From an uncultured Sphingobacteriaceae bacterium (GTDB lineage: Bacteria; Bacteroidota; Bacteroidia; Sphingobacteriales; Sphingobacteriaceae), in assembly GCA_946887045.1 (NCBI GenBank), contig CAMPKC010000032.1, forward strand, positions 1 through 50,388: a DNA stretch of 50,388 nucleotides. Reading direction: 5' to 3'. Below the pieces are notes generated by a model. It worked only from the letters and a program-made list of their open reading frames with translations. It did not search any database and had not been told where the DNA came from. A program made the position numbers and the translations under genes. This document shows, piece after piece, positions 45,066 through 50,388 of the stretch (position 1 is the stretch's first letter; each line of letters opens with the position of its first letter).

Positions 45066-48000
45066 ATGCAATATTCTTCAAATTTAATGAAGTTACTTCC
45101 TATAATAGGTCTGTTCGTGAGTGCTGGGGTTTTCGCCCAGGGTCCGGATAGTATTTCAGCCCCGATTGCTAAAGGAGATTCCATTGTGCGCGTTAGCGGG
45201 CCGCAGGTGACAGGTGTTGTAAAGGATGCAGCATCAGGTAGGCCTCTCGCCGGAATCTACGTGGGGATCCCTAACTTTTCGTCCGCTATAACCAACGACA
45301 AAGGCGAATTCAGTATAACTGTGCCCAATTTAAGTATTGACCTTACGCTTACAGGACAAGGTTACCAGCAAAAGAAGGTAGCTGTAAAAGGTCGGAATAA
45401 CGTGTCCGAAGTTTTGCTTTATGAGGAGAATTATGGATCTGTGTACAGCACGGTCAGATTACCGTTCAGCGAAACATTTGCAAGCAACCAGCCTAACGCT
45501 ATTAATGGGATCCGCACTTTGGGAGCATGGGAAACGCCGACTCACGAATTACCAGACACCTACCTTCAGGGTCGAGTAGCCGGATTAAATGTAGTTCGTC
45601 GTTCCGGTGTGATGAATACAGGTGCTAACCTTTTTCTAAGAGGGATAAATTCTTTAAACGCCTCGAATGCACCTCTGATAGTTGTGGACGGAATGATCTA
45701 CGATACGCAGCTTTTTGGTAATTCTTCCATCAGCGGATTTAAATATAATCCGTTCTCCAATCTGGATATAAGGGATATTGATTCATATACCATACTTAAA
45801 GATGCATCAGCGTCGATTTATGGCACGAAAGGCGGTAACGGAGTTATTCTTATCTCAACTAACAATCATCCTGAGCTTGCTACGAAAATAGATTTCAGTG
45901 CATATGGGAATTATAATTTTCTTCCAAAGAATAGATATATTCCGGTGATGAACGGTGACGGACATCGCACATATCTCGCAGATGTGTTGAAAACGGGTAG
46001 TCTTACTCAGACCCAGATTGCGGCCTTGCCCTACATGAATGACTCTCAGACAAATTCAGAGTATTATGCCTACCATGATCAATCTGGAAATTTGATCAGT
46101 ACTGATTGGCAGGACAAGGTGTTCAGCGGCGCATTTAATAATAATTATAACTTACGCGTATCAGGGGGGGACAATATTGCACGCTACGTGTTATCAATGG
46201 GTTATGGTGGAAATAAGGGTATTGTCGAATCTACTGATATGTCCAGATATAGTACCCGATTTAATGGTAACCTGAATATAAGTGAGAAACTTGCAATAAA
46301 CACAGCGTTATCATTCGTGTTTAACGAGCAGAACCTTCGTGATCAGGGTCTTACTTTAAAAACTAACCCTATTTACCTGAGCTTGTTAAAATCGCCTTTC
46401 GTAAGAACAAACCGGGTTGATAACCAAGGTATAGAGTCTCCTAATCTGACAGATGTGGATGCACTGGGATATGGTAATCCAGTTGCTCTTGTTGGCGAAA
46501 ATACCAGAGAGACTAATCAAAGCTACAGGTTTTTTGGTAACATTAATTTCAAATATTCATTCAACAAGTACTTGATTGCACAAACTCTAGTTGGTCTGAC
46601 CAGCGATAAAGTCAGGGAAAATGTATTTATACCCAGAGAGGGAGTCGCGAACGACACAACTTCTGCGGGTGGGCAGTTTGTGATCGCAGACAGTCGTTTA
46701 GGAAACCAGGTCCAGCGGATGTTCGACTTTTATAATGACACGCGCTTGTCATATAATCGCACATTTAACAACATCCATCAGTTGGATGCTTTCCTTGGAT
46801 TACGATTTAAACAATCAGACTTTGAGTTAGCATCAAGCAGTGGCTTCAATTCCGCTATCGACGAGTTGGTTTATATTCAGAATTCAGCGGTTGGGAGAAG
46901 AACTGCGGGCGAAATTGGAACATATCGCTGGTTAAGTAATTACTTGAGTGCTAATTATCAATTATATAATAGATATATTCTTGGCATGAATCTCGCCTTA
47001 GATGGGTCATCGCGCTTTGGTAGTGACGCCCTCCAAGGCCTTAATATCGATGGAGTTAAGTTCGCCTTTCTTCCCTCTGTGTCTGCTGCCTGGCTTATCT
47101 CCTCAGAAAAATTCATGAGTGGGGTAAAACCAATAGAGTTTCTAAAAATGAGAGTTAGCTACGGTTTGACAGGCAATGATGATATTGGAAATTATACCGC
47201 CAGACAATATTATGTGTCTCAAAATCTTTTAGGCCTTCAGGGCTTGGTAAGAGGAAATTTAGGTAATTCAGAATTGCAATGGGAGAGGAACAAAAAATTC
47301 AATTTAGGATTAGATGCTTCTTTCCTTGGAGAGCGCCTGACTTTTTCTGCGGATTATTTCAGTAACAAAACTGAAAAGATGCTTGTGCAGGACAGTCTTC
47401 CAACGTTCACGGGGTTTCCTTATACTTTCACTAATAAGGGCGGTATGCAAACGAGAGGCTTTGAGATTGGCGTAAATAGCCGTATCATAAATAAAAATAA
47501 CTTCAAGTGGGATTTAGGTTTTAATATTTCTAAATACAAAAATGAAATTACCGAACTACCAGGTGGCCGTCTTGAGTCTTCTTATGCAGGGGCGACTGTC
47601 TTAACTCAGGTTGGCCTGCCCGCAGGTGTGTTTTACGGGTTTAAAACAAATGGAGTATACGCATCTAACGCAGAAGCCACTGGAGCGGGCACAAGCGTTC
47701 TTAACCCAGAAGGAGATCTGATTCCACAGCAAGGTGGAGACATGAGATTCGTGGATGTAGACGGTAATAAGATAATTGACGACAGAGACAGACAGGTGAT
47801 AGGCGATGCTAATGCTGATTTCTTCGGTGGTTTGAATACTGCATTATCTTATAAGCGATTCAGTGTAAACGCTTTGCTTACATTTTCTAAAGGAAATGAT
47901 ATCTATAATTATCCAAGGAGACAATTGGAATCACAGAGTGGCTTGGGTAACCAATCTCAGGCAATTTTGAACAGATGGCGCGGAGAGGGTCAGGTGACAA

Positions 48001-48302
48001 ATATTCCCAGAGCCTCCTTTGGCGATCCAAGCGGCAACTCGGCTTTTTCAGATCGCTGGATAGAGGATGGGTCTTATATGCGTTTACGTACTGTATCAGT
48101 AAGTTATGATGTCCCTGCCAGTTCAAAGGTTGTTAAATATATAAGGGTTTATCTTACAGGCAACAACTTACTGACATTTAGCCGCTATCTTGGATATGAT
48201 CCAGAAGTTACTGGTGGTGAGAGCGTATTGTTGCAAGGTTTTGATACAAGTGATCAGCCTCAATATAAAACTGTTCAAATGGGACTTCGAATTGGTATAT
48301 AG
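45066..48302 (+). CDS. SusC-like TonB-dependent transporter, atypical TonB-box and plug region
   Basis: 1078 residues: signal peptide (about 1-25, GVFAQ; an alternative start is M8 at 45087), regulatory domain (about 46-117, VTGVVKDAASGRPLAGIYVGI), plug (LRGINSLNASNAPLIVVDGMIYD, DASASIYGTKGGNGVILIST) and barrel. The usual EVVVVGYG TonB box is replaced by SEVLLYEENYG (114-124), followed by an unusual segment up to residue 165. The plug motif is one residue shorter than SATAIYGSRGANG. Either the TonB contact has diverged or another segment serves. The matching susD is 19 bp downstream. Confidence 0.92.
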   Translation: MQYSSNLMKLLPIIGLFVSAGVFAQGPDSISAPIAKGDSIVRVSGPQVTGVVKDAASGRPLAGIYVGIPNFSSAITNDKGEFSITVPNLSIDLTLTGQGYQQKKVAVKGRNNVSEVLLYEENYGSVYSTVRLPFSETFASNQPNAINGIRTLGAWETPTHELPDTYLQGRVAGLNVVRRSGVMNTGANLFLRGINSLNASNAPLIVVDGMIYDTQLFGNSSISGFKYNPFSNLDIRDIDSYTILKDASASIYGTKGGNGVILISTNNHPELATKIDFSAYGNYNFLPKNRYIPVMNGDGHRTYLADVLKTGSLTQTQIAALPYMNDSQTNSEYYAYHDQSGNLISTDWQDKVFSGAFNNNYNLRVSGGDNIARYVLSMGYGGNKGIVESTDMSRYSTRFNGNLNISEKLAINTALSFVFNEQNLRDQGLTLKTNPIYLSLLKSPFVRTNRVDNQGIESPNLTDVDALGYGNPVALVGENTRETNQSYRFFGNINFKYSFNKYLIAQTLVGLTSDKVRENVFIPREGVANDTTSAGGQFVIADSRLGNQVQRMFDFYNDTRLSYNRTFNNIHQLDAFLGLRFKQSDFELASSSGFNSAIDELVYIQNSAVGRRTAGEIGTYRWLSNYLSANYQLYNRYILGMNLALDGSSRFGSDALQGLNIDGVKFAFLPSVSAAWLISSEKFMSGVKPIEFLKMRVSYGLTGNDDIGNYTARQYYVSQNLLGLQGLVRGNLGNSELQWERNKKFNLGLDASFLGERLTFSADYFSNKTEKMLVQDSLPTFTGFPYTFTNKGGMQTRGFEIGVNSRIINKNNFKWDLGFNISKYKNEITELPGGRLESSYAGATVLTQVGLPAGVFYGFKTNGVYASNAEATGAGTSVLNPEGDLIPQQGGDMRFVDVDGNKIIDDRDRQVIGDANADFFGGLNTALSYKRFSVNALLTFSKGNDIYNYPRRQLESQSGLGNQSQAILNRWRGEGQVTNIPRASFGDPSGNSAFSDRWIEDGSYMRLRTVSVSYDVPASSKVVKYIRVYLTGNNLLTFSRYLGYDPEVTGGESVLLQGFDTSDQPQYKTVQMGLRIGI

Positions 48303-48321
48303 AATACAGATAATAGATATT

Positions 48322-50070
48322 ATGAAAAGGATGTCATTCAAATTTATTTATAAAACGTTATTGGTTTGCAGTTTAATTAGCGCAAGCTCATGCAAGAAAT
48401 TGCTGGACGTAAAACCAGAAAGCGAGGTGGATATATCTAATCGCTATGAAAATGTGTACGATGCAAATGCTGCCGTGATTGGTATATACGGGCAATTAAT
48501 GGGAATTGCAGACAGGGTTATAGTACTTAATGAACTACGCGCCGACTTGATGAGTCCCACTGCCAACGCCGATAGATGGCTTCGTGAGCTTGACGAGCAT
48601 ACTGTTTCTGCCGAAAATCCATGGGCAGACCCCAAGCCGTTTTATAAGATCATCATCAATTGTAATGATGCGATGGCAAACTTCGATAAGATGCTTGCTG
48701 AGAATAAGATGAACGCAAGGGATTACCGTGAACGCCATTCAGATCTGGGTGCGCTTCGGTGCTGGTTGTATCTTCAGTTAGGGATGCACTTTGGTTCAGT
48801 TCCTTATGTTACAGATCCAATTGCTTCAGTGAGCGATCTGAAGGACCAGTCAAAGTATCCCAAGCTCACTTTTGACGAGCTTCTTGAAAAGCTGATCCAG
48901 TTTATGGCACGTCCCGAGATGTATATGGGTAATTATACAAATACTACAGATCAGTCGAATACCTCATTAGCAAGAGACATTAGTGGATATTCAGCCTATC
49001 CTGAAAGAAACTTCATAAACAAGTTGCTTTTATTAGGCGATTTATACCTATGGAAAGGGGACAATACTAAAGCCGCAGAGCAATATAAAGCTCTTGCCGA
49101 GTTGGACTATAGTACTTTAGATGTTGGTAGTGCTCTGCGCTATGACAGATTCAGGCCAAGTTATTCGAGCTCTACCGTAGATTTTACTGTAGGATATACG
49201 GACAACAACGAGAATCGTCCTATAGATAACTGGAGGCTCATGTTTTCTCAGGATCCGAGATCCGGAGGATCTAATGCAAACAAGTTGTATTTAGAATTTA
49301 TCTGGTCTCTACCTTTCGACCGGAACTTTTCCCCCGGTAATCCTTTTGTTGATCTCTTTTCTAACCAGGGTGGAAAATACCTGCTTACAGCATCAAAAGC
49401 ATCCTTAGATATGTGGAATTCCCAAACGCAAAACAACGGGTTCCCTTATGATCGTCGTGGCGCTCTTACTGTGCCAACTATAAATGGACAGCCTGTGATT
49501 GGTAAGCATTTATATTACTTTATGGATCCGGCAACAGGCATTCCGTTTGATATGTTCCGCAGAGAAGGAAGGTGGACGCTCTATCGTGGAGGCTATCTGG
49601 TTCTAAAGTTGGCAGAGGCTGCAAACGCAGCGGGATATCAAAAGTTAGCCTATTCTCTGGTTAATGTTGGTATAACAGACGTTTTTGCCAGCGAAACTGA
49701 CGCGAACAGAGCACCTTACCCTGCTCCATTTGATCTTAAAGGTAAGGCAGGGGAGACTCGCGACCCTTGGTATAGGTTTATTGGTACTCGTACGCGTGCA
49801 AATGTTAGGAGCTATCCAACGACGCTTTATACAACCAATGATTTGCTAGGTATGGAAGACGCAATTTTAGAGGAGGAAGCACTTGAGCTAGCTCATGAGG
49901 GACATCGTTGGGGAGACCTTTTACGTGTAGCCCGCCGCCGTAATGACCCTTCGTTTCTGGCTAATAAAATAGCTGCAAAACTTACAAAGCAAGGGAACGC
50001 TGGAGCTTCAGGTGCGGCTCTCGCTAAACTCTCCACTTTGGATGGAGCTTATCTTCCGTTCAAATTGTAA
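48322..50070 (+). CDS. SusD/RagB outer-membrane lipoprotein (FAS1 operon, second)
   Basis: 582 residues from the ATG at 48322. The frame is open further upstream into susC (to 48190), but only from this start does the protein begin with a lipoprotein signal, acylated at C24 (ISASSC) and followed by KKLLDVKPESEVD. SusD blocks: SDLGALRCWLYLQLGMHFGSVPYV, KLLLLGDLYLWKGDNTKAAEQY, VLKLAEAANAAGYQKLAYSLVN and EEALELAHEGHRWGDLLRVARRRNDP. It ends in YLPFKL. It completes the second SusCD pair of the operon and is followed by a terminator. Confidence 0.93.
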   Translation: MKRMSFKFIYKTLLVCSLISASSCKKLLDVKPESEVDISNRYENVYDANAAVIGIYGQLMGIADRVIVLNELRADLMSPTANADRWLRELDEHTVSAENPWADPKPFYKIIINCNDAMANFDKMLAENKMNARDYRERHSDLGALRCWLYLQLGMHFGSVPYVTDPIASVSDLKDQSKYPKLTFDELLEKLIQFMARPEMYMGNYTNTTDQSNTSLARDISGYSAYPERNFINKLLLLGDLYLWKGDNTKAAEQYKALAELDYSTLDVGSALRYDRFRPSYSSSTVDFTVGYTDNNENRPIDNWRLMFSQDPRSGGSNANKLYLEFIWSLPFDRNFSPGNPFVDLFSNQGGKYLLTASKASLDMWNSQTQNNGFPYDRRGALTVPTINGQPVIGKHLYYFMDPATGIPFDMFRREGRWTLYRGGYLVLKLAEAANAAGYQKLAYSLVNVGITDVFASETDANRAPYPAPFDLKGKAGETRDPWYRFIGTRTRANVRSYPTTLYTTNDLLGMEDAILEEEALELAHEGHRWGDLLRVARRRNDPSFLANKIAAKLTKQGNAGASGAALAKLSTLDGAYLPFKL

Positions 50071-50388
50071 TAAATAATATAGAAGCTGCGGAGGAAATCT
50101 GTAGCTTCTATATTTAGTTCTCAATCTTCTGGTTTTCCTGCATCTATGGCCATCGCTACTTTCGGAAGTAATTTATAAGCCAGTATTTGACTTGTGGCCT
50201 GAGGAATATGGTAAATCAGGACAGGCGTAATGGAGACAGATGAGCACACGTCCCTTTATACCAGGTGTGGCATTTGGCATAACCCTGCGTGAAATACCAC
50301 TTTAATCCTTACAAGCTCTACGAGATCGCAAAATTGCAACCGAGGCAGGTTGGTATCTGCCCTTTAAGATGTAATAAAACTGTCTTTT
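50071..50388. other. Non-coding end of window
   Basis: Besides the terminator at 50077-50117, I see no gene. A short frame ending at 50374 reads GWYLPFKM before its stop, similar to the YLPFKL end of the SusD just upstream; it could be the scar of a lost susD copy or chance. Confidence 0.4.
50077..50117 (+). terminator. Terminator of the FAS1/SusCD operon
   Basis: ATATAGAAGCTGC (50077-50089) pairs with GTAGCTTCTATAT (50101-50113), 13 bp with one G-T pair and an 11-nt loop, followed by TTAG. It begins 6 nt after the last stop codon. Confidence 0.75.

Noticed and set aside
48190..48321. Upstream extension of the last susD into susC
   Set aside because: The extra 44 codons overlap the SusC C-terminus, lack a signal peptide at the front, and would bury the lipobox.

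Overview
The window looks like a piece of a Bacteroidota chromosome, most likely from the Sphingobacteriaceae (Pedobacter-like). The grounds are four SusC/SusD pairs, a FecI/FecR sigma/anti-sigma pair, an HYC_CC_PP-type cysteine-rich protein ahead of a copper RND pump, lipoproteins with Bacteroidota-style Cys-Lys-Lys-acidic N-termini, and a TAnnTTTG-type promoter. The genus is inference. I saw no rRNA, tRNA, CRISPR array, transposase, phage gene or replication origin.

Layout. (1) 1-2.4 kb: the 3' end of a phosphoribosyltransferase gene, a triple-BON-domain protein, and on the minus strand two small hypothetical genes and a lipoprotein. (2) 2.5-10.9 kb: a copper/silver efflux operon with a HYC_CC_PP protein, a CusA-type RND pump split into two overlapping reading frames, a CusC-like outer-membrane channel, two CusB-like adaptors that each carry a heavy-metal-binding domain, and a DUF3347 lipoprotein. 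It ends at a strong hairpin. (3) 11.1-20.3 kb: a complete L-rhamnose-to-pyruvate route on one strand. RhaT imports rhamnose, RhaI isomerises it, a FGGY kinase phosphorylates it, a fused aldolase/dehydrogenase yields DHAP and L-lactate, and LutA, LutB and LutC oxidise the lactate. No regulator lies within this block. (4) 20.6-34.2 kb: FecI and FecR, then an STN-bearing SusC with its SusD, then a paralogous SusC/SusD pair lacking STN. The two susC genes share a closely similar structured 5' leader. (5) 34.6-50.1 kb: seven tightly spaced genes, FAS1-SusC-SusD-FAS1-FAS1-SusC-SusD, ending at a hairpin terminator.

The most unusual parts are the FAS1/SusCD operon, which encodes outer-membrane import machinery with large fasciclin-domain lipoproteins and no recognisable degradative enzyme; the shared leader RNA of the duplicated susCD units; and the cleanly split CusA pump, whose second half has a near-perfect Shine-Dalgarno sequence.
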